DNA of 43,706 nucleotides from Akkermansiaceae bacterium. GTDB taxonomy: Bacteria; Verrucomicrobiota; Verrucomicrobiia; Verrucomicrobiales; Akkermansiaceae. This document shows positions 32,495 through 41,377 of this stretch, piece by piece; position 1 is the stretch's first letter, and every line of letters starts with the position of its first letter. A program made the translations under genes and the position numbers. The notes beneath the pieces are model-generated. The model made no database searches. It was not told where the DNA came from and worked only from the letters and a program-made list of their open reading frames with translations. The stretch lies in the NCBI GenBank assembly GCA_903888515.1, contig CAISTY010000015.1, positions 1 through 43,706 of the forward strand, in the 5' to 3' direction.

Positions 32495-33022
32495 GTGCAG
32501 TCCACCCTGGCCACCATCATCCGTCTTACCCGGCTGACGGATACCAGCCTCATTGTCCATTGGTTCACCGCAACGCACGGATTGATCAAAACCGTGGCCA
32601 AGGGGGCGCGCCGTCCGAAGAGTCCGTTCGCGGGGCAGCTCGACTTGTTTTTCGGCGGGGAAATCACCTTCCAGCACGCGAGGAGGGGGGAATTGCATGC
32701 CTTGCGCGAGGTTTTCATCCACCAATGGCGCGAAGGCCTGCGGAAAAACTACACCACCACCCTGCTTGCCGCCTACTGCTGCCAACTCTTGGAAGCCGCC
32801 GTGGAACCCGGGCATCCGGTACCCGAATTGCACAACCTGCTAGAACGGGCGCTCGACCACATCGACGCCACCCAGCCCAGCCTGCGCGCACTCCGCCACT
32901 TCGAACACGAACTGGTCCGATTACTGGGAATCTCCCACCCGCCGCAACCGGCAGACCTTTCCCTGCTCGATGTGCTCGGATCTCTTCCCGCCTCGCGCGC
33001 GGAGTTGATCGAAAGACTTTAG
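32495..33022 (+). CDS. recO: DNA repair protein RecO
   Basis: The 175-residue product matches the OB-fold start of RecO (ATIIRLTRLTDTSLIVHWFT, then HGLIKTVAKGARRPKSPFAG and QLDLFFGGEITF). RecO works with RecR and RecF in loading RecA onto SSB-covered gaps and in annealing. It is shorter than typical RecO (about 230-250 residues): the C-terminal zinc-finger cysteines are absent and the protein ends soon after FEHELVRLLGISHPP. This may be a lineage variant rather than a truncation, because the stop is followed by a normal intergenic region and the next gene. Confidence 0.85.
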   Translation: MQSTLATIIRLTRLTDTSLIVHWFTATHGLIKTVAKGARRPKSPFAGQLDLFFGGEITFQHARRGELHALREVFIHQWREGLRKNYTTTLLAAYCCQLLEAAVEPGHPVPELHNLLERALDHIDATQPSLRALRHFEHELVRLLGISHPPQPADLSLLDVLGSLPASRAELIERL

Positions 33023-33099
33023 CCGTCCGACAATTTCCGCTCGTCAGTTGAAAAAATTCATCGATACTCCGAGTAATCACATACCCCATCCCGCACATC

Positions 33100-33984
33100 A
33101 TGGATTCTCCGACCGCTACTCTGATTGGCATTTTACAGGACCGTGTGGCAACACTCCGCGCCGCCGGTGACCTTGACGAGGCCCTCCACGCCGCCACCGC
33201 CGTCGTGGAAAAATGCCAGCAAACCCTGGGACCCAACTTCGAGTGCATCCACGCCTTCGCCACCACCCTCGAAATCCGCGGCGACATCCACCGCGAACTC
33301 GGAAACTTCGAACAGGCCCGCGACGACTACCGCCAAGCCATCGATCAATTGGACGACCGCCCGGATCAAGTCGACCAGATTGGCCGCCTGCATGCCGCAC
33401 TCGGTGCCGCTTACGACAACCTTGGCCAAACCGACAAGGCGGCCCAACACTGGCATCGTGCCATCCAATACTTCGAACAGCATGAGCCGCCGCTGATGCT
33501 CGACATCGCGGCCATGGCCAACAACCTCGGCTTTCTTTACAAATCCGCCGGTGACCTCGATGCCGCCGAAACCCAGTTCCTGCGCGCCTTGGAAATAGTC
33601 CATTCGCAACTCGGCCAGGAGCACGAGAAAACCGCCACCGTTTCCAGCAATCTGGGCGCCCTCTATCAGGCGGCCGGGTTCCACGAGCAGTCGCGCGAAA
33701 TGCACATGATGGCCCTCGAAACCCGCCGCAACCTGTTCGGCGAGGAACACCCGGATACCGCGCAATCGCATAACAATCTCGCCCTCGCCCTGCTCAGCAC
33801 CGGCGACCGCTCATGGTCACGCCGCCATTTTGAAAACGCCCTCGCCAACTTCGAAGCCCTCGGCCCGGAATATAAGAAGGATCTCGAAACCGTCGCCTCG
33901 AACTATTGTGATTTCCTGCGCGAAGAAGGTGAAACCCAACTCGCGGAAATCATCGCGGGACGCGTCAGCAAGGTGCTCGCGTGA
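33100..33984 (+). CDS. Tetratricopeptide-repeat protein (TPR_12/kinesin-light-chain type)
   Basis: The 294-residue product has about six TPRs with the 42-residue spacing of kinesin-light-chain-like repeats. Segments include RAAGDLDEALHAATAVVEKC, LAALYQAAGFHEQ-like variants and HPDTAQSHNNLALALLSTGD. There is no signal peptide or membrane segment, so it is presumably cytosolic. It lies between recO and dnaX, all on the plus strand, with 77- and 81-base gaps. TPR proteins mediate protein contacts; the partner cannot be told from the sequence. The start at 33100 is the first ATG of an open frame. Confidence 0.85.
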   Translation: MDSPTATLIGILQDRVATLRAAGDLDEALHAATAVVEKCQQTLGPNFECIHAFATTLEIRGDIHRELGNFEQARDDYRQAIDQLDDRPDQVDQIGRLHAALGAAYDNLGQTDKAAQHWHRAIQYFEQHEPPLMLDIAAMANNLGFLYKSAGDLDAAETQFLRALEIVHSQLGQEHEKTATVSSNLGALYQAAGFHEQSREMHMMALETRRNLFGEEHPDTAQSHNNLALALLSTGDRSWSRRHFENALANFEALGPEYKKDLETVASNYCDFLREEGETQLAEIIAGRVSKVLA

Positions 33985-34065
33985 GAAAACATTGCGCCTG
34001 CGTCTTTTTCAGATTTCTAAAAACTCTGTCATGACAAACCGGCCGCCATCCCTACACTCACCCGC

Positions 34066-35535
34066 GTGAGCTACCAGGTCTTCGCACGGAAATACCGCCC
34101 CAAAACCTTCGACCACGTCCTCGGTCAGGACCACGTCGTCCGCACCCTGCGCAACGCCATCACTCAGAAGCGCCTCGCCCACGCCTACTTGTTCGTCGGC
34201 CCCCGCGGCACCGGCAAAACCTCCATCGCCCGCATCCTGGCCAAGGCTCTCAATTGCACCGGCGGACCGCTGATCGATTTCAATCCCGACGAGGATATTT
34301 GCATCGAAATCGCCGAGGGGCGCTCGCTCGATGTGCTCGAAATCGATGGCGCTTCTAACAACGGCGTCGAACAAGTCCGCGACCTCCGCGAGTCGGTCCG
34401 CTTCGCCCCGGCACGCGGCCAATTCAAGATCTACTATATCGACGAGGTCCACATGCTCTCGAACGCCGCCTTCAACGCCCTGCTCAAAACACTCGAGGAG
34501 CCACCGCCGCATGTGAAATTCTTCTTCGCCACCACCGAGGCTAACAAAATCCTGCCTACCATCCTGTCGCGCTGCCAGCGCTTCGACCTCCGCCCGATCC
34601 CCACGGAACTGATCGCCAAACACCTGCTGCATATCGCGGCAAACGAGGGCGTCTCCCTGGACCAGACCGCCGCATGGGCGATCGCCAAGGGGGCCGACGG
34701 CGGGATGCGGGATGCCCAATCGATGTTAGACCAGCTTGTTTCCTTCTGCGGTGATGCGATCACCGAGGAGAACGTGCTCGATGTCTTCGGTTTCACCTCG
34801 CGGGAAAAAGTCGCCGCCCTCACATCGGCGCTGCTCTCGCGCGAACCCCCCGCCGCTCTCGCCCTGATCCAGCAAGAAGCGGAGAGTGGCCGCGAATTGT
34901 CCCAACTCCTCGGCGAGTTGATCGGCTGTCTGCGGGCCCTGTTGGTCGCCAAACTCGATCCCGCCGCCGATGGCGAGGGCATTCCCGCCGAACTGTGGGG
35001 CAGGCTGTTGAAAACCGCGGGTGATTATCCGCCGGATCGACTGCTCGCCGCCATCGACGTGTTCGCGGAAACCGAAGGCCGCATGAAATGGGCCACTAAC
35101 AAACGTCTCCACTTCGAACTCGGCGTCATCAAGTGCATCCAATCCCTCGGCGAAGTCCGCATCACCGACGTCCTCAAAGTCCTCACGCAGGGCGCGGATT
35201 TCAGTGGCGGCGCTTGCCAACCGCCAAGCCCGTCTCTCCAGCCCATACCCGCGCAACCGGCCGCACCAGCCCGTTCGGAAAACGGTCCCCGCTCAATCGC
35301 GGCTCCTGCCGCGCCCGCCAAACCGCAAGCACCCGGCACCGGACGCACAGCCCTTGATGCCCTCATTGATGCCACTCCCGAGGTGCAGGAACCCCCGCCC
35401 GCCGCCGATCCGCCGCCGTGGAAGGAATCGCAGAATCCCGCGCCTCCCGCCACGCGCCAACCGGAGGTCAACCCGTTCTATCAGGACCCGCTGGTCGAGG
35501 CCGCCCTCGAAAAATTCGCCGGCAAGCTGCTGTGA
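34066..35535 (+). CDS. dnaX: DNA polymerase III subunit gamma/tau
   Basis: The 489-residue product is the clamp-loader ATPase. It starts with GTG (SYQVFARKYRPKTFDHVLGQ). Walker A is GPRGTGKTS (residues about 46-54), Walker B lies in IYYIDEVHMLS, sensor 1 is FFATTEANKI and the arginine-finger motif is SRCQRF. The collar domain follows and then a Pro/Ala-rich tau-like linker from about residue 385. The zinc module between Walker A and B normally has four cysteines; here only ALNC and DICIE keep a Cys, so zinc binding is doubtful. It is followed by ebfC, the classical dnaX-ebfC order, but a heptamer array fills the gap. Confidence 0.95.
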   Translation: MSYQVFARKYRPKTFDHVLGQDHVVRTLRNAITQKRLAHAYLFVGPRGTGKTSIARILAKALNCTGGPLIDFNPDEDICIEIAEGRSLDVLEIDGASNNGVEQVRDLRESVRFAPARGQFKIYYIDEVHMLSNAAFNALLKTLEEPPPHVKFFFATTEANKILPTILSRCQRFDLRPIPTELIAKHLLHIAANEGVSLDQTAAWAIAKGADGGMRDAQSMLDQLVSFCGDAITEENVLDVFGFTSREKVAALTSALLSREPPAALALIQQEAESGRELSQLLGELIGCLRALLVAKLDPAADGEGIPAELWGRLLKTAGDYPPDRLLAAIDVFAETEGRMKWATNKRLHFELGVIKCIQSLGEVRITDVLKVLTQGADFSGGACQPPSPSLQPIPAQPAAPARSENGPRSIAAPAAPAKPQAPGTGRTALDALIDATPEVQEPPPAADPPPWKESQNPAPPATRQPEVNPFYQDPLVEAALEKFAGKLL

Positions 35536-35549
35536 AGAAAAAGCCCGTA

Positions 35550-35619
35550 TCCTCCATCTTCTATCTTCTATCTTCTATCCACTATCCTCTATCCTCTATC
35601 CACCATCCACCATCCACCA
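35550..35619 (+). repeat. Heptamer tandem array TCYWCYA (10 units) before ebfC
   Basis: Ten exact-length 7-base units: TCCTCCA, three TCTTCTA, TCCACTA, two TCCTCTA and three TCCACCA. The array fills most of the 94-base dnaX-ebfC gap and ends 10 bases before the ebfC start codon, so it occupies the position of the ribosome-binding leader. No Shine-Dalgarno sequence is visible. Confidence 0.95.
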
Positions 35620-35629
35620 TCTCTTCCCA

Positions 35630-35935
35630 ATGAACATCGCCAAACTCATGCAACAGGCCCAGCAGATGCAGGCCGGTCTCGCCGCCAAGCAGGAAGAACT
35701 CGCCCGGGAAACCGTCACATCCTCGGTGGGCGGCGGTAAAGTCACCGTCACCGCCAATTGCACCGGTGACGTGCTGGCCATTAAAATCGATCCATCGCTC
35801 GTCGACGCCTCGGATGTCGAATTTCTGGAGGATTTGGTCCTCAAGGGGGTTCAGGAAGCCATCACCATGGGCAAGGAAAAGTCCGCCGCCGCCATGAAAA
35901 AACTCACCGGCGGTCTCGGCATCCCGGGGATGTGA
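35630..35935 (+). CDS. ebfC: YbaB/EbfC family nucleoid-associated protein
   Basis: The 101-residue product has the family pattern: a Met/Gln-rich helix (MNIAKLMQQAQQMQAGLAAK), a beta meander (VGGGKVTVTANCTGDVLAIK) and a closing helix with LVLKGVQEAITMGKEKSAAA, ending in GGLGIPGM. EbfC is a small dimeric DNA-binding protein that associates with the nucleoid and is usually encoded between dnaX and recR. Here recR is replaced by convergent hisH, whose 3' end overlaps ebfC by 32 bases. ATG 35630 fits the family length. Confidence 0.95.
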   Translation: MNIAKLMQQAQQMQAGLAAKQEELARETVTSSVGGGKVTVTANCTGDVLAIKIDPSLVDASDVEFLEDLVLKGVQEAITMGKEKSAAAMKKLTGGLGIPGM

Positions 35936-36545
35936 TACCCAGGAAATTGCGGATCAGGCGCAGGCCGGCGTCCTGGCTTTTTTCCGGGTGGAACTGGCAG
36001 GCAAATAGGTTCGGCAGTTCGATGGCGGCGGCGAAAGTATCATCGCCATAGGTCGTTTCCGCAGCGATGACCGATGAGTCGTCGGGCACGGGAAAATACG
36101 AATGCACATAATAGAAATACGGCTCCGCGCCGAGGCCGGTCCAAATTCCGGTGTCCGGATTGCGGGGGGTCAGAGAGTTCCATCCGATGTGCGGGATTTT
36201 CAGTCCCGGTGTTTGTTGGAAACGGCGGACGGTGCCGGGGACGATGCCGAGACCGGCTACGCCCGTGGATTCCTCGCTGGAATCAAACAGGATCTGATAG
36301 CCGAGGCAGATGCCGAGATACGGCTTGCCGCCCGCCAGCCACTCGCGGATGGATGTTAGAAGCCCGCGGCTTGCCAACTGTGCCATGCAATCACCGAACG
36401 AACCGACACCCGGAAGTACTAGGTGGGTAGTACCTGCCAGATCCTCCGGTGCGGAGGCAATGGCGGGTTGCACGCCGAGTTCGCACATGGCATTGGCCAC
36501 GCTGCGCAGATTGCCGGCACCGTAATCGATGAGAGTGACATTCAC
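35904..36545 (-). CDS. hisH: Imidazole glycerol phosphate synthase subunit HisH
   Basis: The 213-residue glutamine amidotransferase subunit supplies ammonia to HisF in histidine biosynthesis. The nucleophile Cys lies in PYLGICLGYQILFDSSEES (about residue 81), and the His-Glu pair is in FACQFHPEKSQDAG near the C-terminus. The start MNVTLIDYGAGNLRSV is typical. The C-terminus carries about ten extra residues (SPGCRDRR end), because the frame reads into the antisense of ebfC. The start overlaps the hisB stop by four bases (ATGA), giving a hisB-hisH operon on the minus strand. Confidence 0.95.
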   Translation of the reverse strand: MNVTLIDYGAGNLRSVANAMCELGVQPAIASAPEDLAGTTHLVLPGVGSFGDCMAQLASRGLLTSIREWLAGGKPYLGICLGYQILFDSSEESTGVAGLGIVPGTVRRFQQTPGLKIPHIGWNSLTPRNPDTGIWTGLGAEPYFYYVHSYFPVPDDSSVIAAETTYGDDTFAAAIELPNLFACQFHPEKSQDAGLRLIRNFLGITSPGCRDRR

Positions 36546-37135
36546 AGCGCGTCCTTGGTGCTGGGGATGCCGACCACCCGCGGGTCGCGTTCGCAGGCGC
36601 TCCGCAGGGCGCGGGCAAGCCCCTTGAAGATGGCTTCCGCGATGTGGTGGCCATCGCGACCGTAGAGCAACTCGACGTGGATGTTGGCGCGCAGGTTGGA
36701 AGCCACGGCGCGGCAGAACTCCTCGACGAGGGAGAACGGCATGTTCGGTGCGGATGGCATGCCGGCCGGGGCACGGAATTCGAGGTGCGGACGGTTGCTG
36801 AGGTCCACCACCACGCGGGCCAGCGTTTCATCCATCGGCAGATAGGCGCAGCCGTAACGCCGGATACCCGCCTTGGTGCCCAGCGCCTCGCGCAGGCAAT
36901 CGCCGATGACAATGCCGGTGTCTTCAATAGTGTGATGGCAATCCACCGCGACATCGCCCACCGCTTTCACCGTTAGATCAAACAGCCCGTGTTTGGCAAA
37001 CAGCGTGAGCATGTGATCGAAAAACGGGATACCGGTATCAATCGAAGAAACCCCCGTGCCATCGATGTTGAGTGACAGCTCGATGGAGGTTTCGGCGGTC
37101 TTGCGGCTGCGGCTAACAGTGCGTGGTGTGGGCAT
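36542..37135 (-). CDS. hisB: Imidazoleglycerol-phosphate dehydratase HisB
   Basis: The 197-residue enzyme catalyses the sixth step of histidine synthesis in the cytoplasm. The duplicated manganese-binding signatures are visible: FFDHMLTLFAKHGLFDL and DCHHTIEDTGI in the first half, FCRAVASNLRANIHVE and YGRDGHHIAEAIFKGLARAL in the second. The product is monofunctional, without the HisB-N phosphatase domain of enterobacteria. The stop overlaps the hisH start. The start at 37135 follows a short leader (MPTPRTVSRSRKTAETSIE), as usual for the family. Confidence 0.97.
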   Translation of the reverse strand: MPTPRTVSRSRKTAETSIELSLNIDGTGVSSIDTGIPFFDHMLTLFAKHGLFDLTVKAVGDVAVDCHHTIEDTGIVIGDCLREALGTKAGIRRYGCAYLPMDETLARVVVDLSNRPHLEFRAPAGMPSAPNMPFSLVEEFCRAVASNLRANIHVELLYGRDGHHIAEAIFKGLARALRSACERDPRVVGIPSTKDAL

Positions 37136-37155
37136 ATGAAAAAAAAGCGGATCGA

Positions 37156-38220
37156 TCAGGGATCGGTTTTCACTTCCGGCGCGGCGGATTCGAGAATGGC
37201 GATGTAACGCGCGGGCAGCGTGGCGGTTTTGGCGGCGGTGATGGCGGCCGCGATTTCGGCGGCTTCGCCCTCGCTGCGGATCAAGCTCATGGCGTCGCGG
37301 AAGATCTTCCCGCCATCCACGACCGGTTCGTCTCTTGTGGCCGCCAAGCGCGCGATTTCCTGCTGGCCGAATGCCACCGTCTCATCCAAGGCGGATTTGC
37401 AGAACGGGTGAATGCTGACCCAACCGAGTCTCGCGTCCTTTTCCTTGGTGAACTGCGCTTCAAGCGCGGCGTTTTCCTCTCGGATCGCGTTTACTGTGGC
37501 GCGGCGCTCGGCGCGGGGCATGCGCTCCAGCCCCAGTTTGCGCTCTTGTTCGCGGGTCTCGTAGGTGGACAGGAATTGGTTGGCCTCCGCCAGGTGGGAA
37601 GTCATCACCTGATTCATCAGCGGGACAAGGGCGCGGTAGGACAAGGTATTGCGGAAATTGCGTTCAAAATTGGTGAACGTGCGGAGCGTCTGAAGATATT
37701 TCAAGTCACGGGCGAGCTTGCGCAGATTCGCTTCTTGCATGCGGGCGTCGATGTCATAGGCGTTGGCTTGGTATTCCGCAGCCGGGATGATCTTGCCGTT
37801 GAGTTTGATTCCGCCCGCGAGTATCTCGTTCGCTTCGGACTTGAGGGTGGCGAGAATCTCCTTCGCATCCTTCAATTTGGCACTCAGCCGGTGATTTGTT
37901 AGAAACTGTTCCACCGCGCGAATCCTTTTCGCATAGGCATCCGACGTCAGCAAATCCGGAGTCGGCGTGAGTTTTTCGATCACGGCGAAGGCGAGCTTGT
38001 CGGGCGGAACACGCTCGATTTTCTCGATGTCCGCCTTGGCAATCTCCCGCTCATCCTTGATGCTTTTGGTGACTTTCACCTCGATCACATAGGAGGTTGC
38101 GTTTTCACGCAGAATCGAACCTTCCAACTTGGATCCGTCCTTCATGACAAAGACTTCGGCGGCAGCGGAAACGATCAGGGACAGGAAACAAAGAGGGGTG
38201 ACAATTAAATAGGGTTGCAT
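37156..38220 (-). CDS. Exported PTPDL-type hypothetical protein
   Basis: The 354-residue product has a signal peptide (PYLIVTPLCFLSLIVSAAAE). A small beta domain (VFVMKDGSKLEGSILREN) is followed by long charged helices. The segment LTPTPDLLTSDAYAKRIRAV includes the PTPDL motif used to name a verrucomicrobial protein family; membership is by recognition only. The remainder (about 100-354) is helical and Glu/Arg-rich, suggesting an elongated periplasmic protein. ATG 38220 is chosen for the signal peptide. It sits upstream of hisB on the same strand, and 52 bases after the YyaL-like gene. Confidence 0.75.
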   Translation of the reverse strand: MQPYLIVTPLCFLSLIVSAAAEVFVMKDGSKLEGSILRENATSYVIEVKVTKSIKDEREIAKADIEKIERVPPDKLAFAVIEKLTPTPDLLTSDAYAKRIRAVEQFLTNHRLSAKLKDAKEILATLKSEANEILAGGIKLNGKIIPAAEYQANAYDIDARMQEANLRKLARDLKYLQTLRTFTNFERNFRNTLSYRALVPLMNQVMTSHLAEANQFLSTYETREQERKLGLERMPRAERRATVNAIREENAALEAQFTKEKDARLGWVSIHPFCKSALDETVAFGQQEIARLAATRDEPVVDGGKIFRDAMSLIRSEGEAAEIAAAITAAKTATLPARYIAILESAAPEVKTDP

Positions 38221-38272
38221 CTTGATAGAGATTGATGGGCGCGGACTTGCAATCACCCGCGCGGAGATTGGC

Positions 38273-40438
38273 TTATTTTCCAGATGAGGGCAAGATCGCT
38301 TCATGTAAAGTTTCCGCAGTGGCTGCCATGCGGCTCTCTCCTGCGGGCAGTAGCACTTTGACCGAACCGGCAGGAACTTGATCTTCCGGTCGCGCAAGAC
38401 GGTGCTGGATCACGCGCATCGGAAGTCGCTCGACAGCTCGCTTCAAGGCGGGTGGTATGTCCGCCCCGAGTACGACGGTTATCCCGTAGTGGCGGACGAA
38501 CGTGGCAATCAGCAGATCCGAGTAAAGCAGCGGCCGGTCCAGCGCCTGGAGCGGCAAGGGGGTGGCAAGTTCACTGAAACTCGCCACCAGGGGCCGCCCG
38601 AGTGCGGCAAGCCGACTCTCGGCCAGGGAAACCAAGCCCACAGTGGAATCGTCGAAAAGCATCAACAGGTCGGTGATCGGAAGATCGATGAGTTTCGCAT
38701 TGTCCGCGCATTCCTTGAGAAAATCATTGCTGACGAATAATTCGGTGGCGGTGGTCGCAAGATCTTCGGACCAGAAGAGCCAATGATCGTCCGAGGTGAT
38801 AGCCGCCACATCGAGCACCGACTGTAGCGCCAAGGCATAGAGAAATGCCCGCCCTGCCCCGATCGAATCCGGAGCGTCGACGGAAAACATCCGCAAACCG
38901 GGACCCACGGTAAAGGCTTCCCGCGCGCGCTTCAGCAAGGCGACGGCCTTCTCCCGAAAGCGTTCGTCACCGGTCACTCCGAACGCTGCCGCATAGGCCG
39001 ACACCATCCGGAAGGTGGCTCCCGCATGCGAACATTCGTCACGCCGCGTCTTCCCCAAACGCGCGTTACGCACGGCGAGAAGCTTGGCTTTGACCGCCTC
39101 GAATCGCGGGGCGAATGTCTCGACCGCTTGCGATTGCCCGGCGGCAATCTCGCCCATCGTTTGGGCAAATCCCAGCGTGTTGCACCGGAAAAACTCCCGA
39201 CGTGAATCGATCTCGGACGGAAGATTGCCCAGCCCTTTCATGCCGTTGATCTTGATCCACCAGGCCGCGTCTTCCGGCGACAACGCTTTCTCGATGTCCT
39301 CCACACTCCACATCCACTGCGCCGGAACGGTTGGCTCCGCAAGTCCCACGGCAAACAAACCCTCCGACGTCACGTAGGATTTTTCCAAAAACGAGATCAA
39401 CCCGAGCGCTTTTTCCAACACCTGCGGGTCACTCGTCGCTCGATGCACTTGCAGCAATGCCACCGCCACGCGTGCCTGGTCGGAACAATTTCTAACAAAT
39501 TGTGGCAACGCCCATGACGTGCTGCCACGAGCCGAGAAAACCCCTCCATCGAGGGGATCAAACATCGCACTGGACAACAAATCGGCCATCAAATCGCGGG
39601 TGGTTTCCATTGCGCGGGACCGCACGGCGGGTGGCAGTCCCGGATGAATGGACGCCGTGGCGAACAACTCGATCCCCCCGGATGGGAACAAGCCGCCGGT
39701 CCCGTCGAAGGTACGCGAGATGGGATCGTACAATGAAATGAGCTGCCGCAGGCAGCGGACCACGTCCACGGCAGGTTGCTCGCTTACGGACTTGGTAATT
39801 TTGCGCTGTAGGATGCGTGCGCGGCGATTCGCGTTGTCCATGCTGCTGTTTTTCAGCACGTAATCCGGTGAATCCTTCCACATCCGGGAGACCATCAGGT
39901 GCGATTGATCGAACAAATCCGCGACTTCCGACGACTCCGTCTTGGCCACCGGAATCCATGCCACCGGATTTCCCTCGTAAGTCAGCCAGACGAACATCGG
40001 CAAGTGGAGTGGGCGTTGGATTTCTCCGCTCAGATCCGCCGTTAGAATCCCGATCTCACGGGCCGCGTCACCATCAATCAAAATCGGCACATAATTCTCA
40101 TGGATGGCCTTCACCACGTCACGGTCGCGGGCCAATGCCGCCAACACCTGTTGAAATCGGGGTTGTTGCGGCATGGCAATCACACCAAACACCAAGCGAC
40201 CGGCAGCCTTCGCCCGTTTCAAGGAGATTTTGGTCCAGGGTTGCCAATGAATGGGCGCATCGGCCTGACTCTGATAGATCGCCCCGGGCAGCGATCCAAG
40301 CCCGTTGGATTGCAATTCGGGAGCAAGCACCACCTGCGGACCCGGGTCTTGCACATCCGCCTTTTTCCATTTCCGGCAGGAACTGGCAACTAAAGTCCAA
40401 CCGCACACTGCTGCAACCAGATAATATCGAGCTTTCAT
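38273..40438 (-). CDS. Lipoprotein related to YyaL/DUF255 (thioredoxin-like plus six-hairpin) proteins
   Basis: The 721-residue product has a lipoprotein signal (LVAAVCGWTLVASSC, lipidated Cys at residue 20). A thioredoxin-fold region lies at about 65-190 (AKAAGRLVFGVIAMPQQPRF, LPMFVWLTYEGNPVAWIPV). The helical barrel region follows from about 200 (FDGTGGLFPSGGIELFATAS, SDQARVAVALLQVHRATSDP). The layout fits YyaL/spermatogenesis-associated-20-like proteins, but the Cys-x-x-Cys of the usual DUF255 motif is replaced, here by MPQQPR. Redox chemistry is therefore unlikely. It is probably anchored in the outer or inner membrane, facing the periplasm. It diverges from the ParA-like gene. Confidence 0.8.
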   Translation of the reverse strand: MKARYYLVAAVCGWTLVASSCRKWKKADVQDPGPQVVLAPELQSNGLGSLPGAIYQSQADAPIHWQPWTKISLKRAKAAGRLVFGVIAMPQQPRFQQVLAALARDRDVVKAIHENYVPILIDGDAAREIGILTADLSGEIQRPLHLPMFVWLTYEGNPVAWIPVAKTESSEVADLFDQSHLMVSRMWKDSPDYVLKNSSMDNANRRARILQRKITKSVSEQPAVDVVRCLRQLISLYDPISRTFDGTGGLFPSGGIELFATASIHPGLPPAVRSRAMETTRDLMADLLSSAMFDPLDGGVFSARGSTSWALPQFVRNCSDQARVAVALLQVHRATSDPQVLEKALGLISFLEKSYVTSEGLFAVGLAEPTVPAQWMWSVEDIEKALSPEDAAWWIKINGMKGLGNLPSEIDSRREFFRCNTLGFAQTMGEIAAGQSQAVETFAPRFEAVKAKLLAVRNARLGKTRRDECSHAGATFRMVSAYAAAFGVTGDERFREKAVALLKRAREAFTVGPGLRMFSVDAPDSIGAGRAFLYALALQSVLDVAAITSDDHWLFWSEDLATTATELFVSNDFLKECADNAKLIDLPITDLLMLFDDSTVGLVSLAESRLAALGRPLVASFSELATPLPLQALDRPLLYSDLLIATFVRHYGITVVLGADIPPALKRAVERLPMRVIQHRLARPEDQVPAGSVKVLLPAGESRMAATAETLHEAILPSSGK

Positions 40439-40504
40439 GATAGATGGCAGGTTGGATACCCTGCGGCCCTTTCCCCGTCGCATGATGAATAAAAAACTTC
40501 CGAT

Positions 40505-41377
40505 ATGGCAAGCCGAAGCTACGCTGCGGCAACAATTTTCCGTCGCCGAGTGATCAGTATCGCCATTTCAAGCCAAAAAGGAGGCGTGGGAAAGACCACC
40601 GTCTCGATCAATCTGGCCCATGCTTTCGCCCGGGCCGGCGTGCGCACCTTGTTGGTCGATGCCGATCCCCAGGGATCGGTGGGACTCTCACTCACCCGGC
40701 AATCCCGCCTGCTGGCGGGATTTTACGATTACCTGACCAATCCCGCCGCCCCTTTTGACCGCTGGATCGTGCCCACGAGCTTGCCGACCTTGTCGCTGGT
40801 GGCCAGCGGTCAGGCCAGTGACTATGAAGCGGGTGATGGCGGCATGGGGACCCACCTTGTGCGGGTGCGGGCGTTTCTCCGCAGCGTCGCCGCCTGCGGA
40901 TTCGACCTTTGCCTGATCGATACGGCCGCCGGACTCTTCGGCATCACCGGTGACGTGATCACTGCGGGCGATGCGATCATGATTCCCCAACAAGCGGAAC
41001 CGTTAGGCATCCGCTCGGTTCCCAAACTGCTCGCAGGACTGCACCGTCTGCGCATCATGAACCCCCGCCTCAGCGTGCTCGGCGTGTGCCTCACCATGGT
41101 GCAATACAACCTGCCCGAAAGTACACAGGCCGCAGCCGCATTACGCCAACTGCTGCCACCCGAAATGGTTTTCCAAACCCAGATCCCTCGCGATGATTTG
41201 TTCGTGCGGGCCAGCGCCCGCGGCTTGCCCGTCGGCGTCCTCAAAGACGGCTCGCAGGCGCTGGCGGTTTTCGACGCACTGCGCGCGGAAGTCGCCGCAA
41301 AACTCGCACCACACCAGCTCTCAATCGCCAAAAGCGGTCCCCACCCGGCGGCCGGAGATGATCAGCGGATGATCTAA
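40505..41377 (+). CDS. ParA/Soj-like chromosome-partition-type ATPase
   Basis: The product (290 residues from ATG 40505) has the deviant Walker [21 protein letters not shown], Walker A' [18 protein letters not shown] and [19 protein letters not shown]. These ATPases dimerise with ATP, bind DNA and position cargo such as chromosomes or protein complexes. The first 15 residues ([15 protein letters not shown]) are not conserved, so GTG 40550 is a plausible true start. No ParB gene is in the window, which makes an orphan ParA more likely than Soj itself. Its 3' end overlaps the convergent phosphofructokinase gene by 57 bases. Confidence 0.88.
   Translation: MASRSYAAATIFRRRVISIAISSQKGGVGKTTVSINLAHAFARAGVRTLLVDADPQGSVGLSLTRQSRLLAGFYDYLTNPAAPFDRWIVPTSLPTLSLVASGQASDYEAGDGGMGTHLVRVRAFLRSVAACGFDLCLIDTAAGLFGITGDVITAGDAIMIPQQAEPLGIRSVPKLLAGLHRLRIMNPRLSVLGVCLTMVQYNLPESTQAAAALRQLLPPEMVFQTQIPRDDLFVRASARGLPVGVLKDGSQALAVFDALRAEVAAKLAPHQLSIAKSGPHPAAGDDQRMI

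Noticed and set aside
40505..41377. Chromosome-partition ParA with a parAB locus or replication origin
   Set aside because: No ParB gene, parS-like sites or DnaA boxes were recognised near it.
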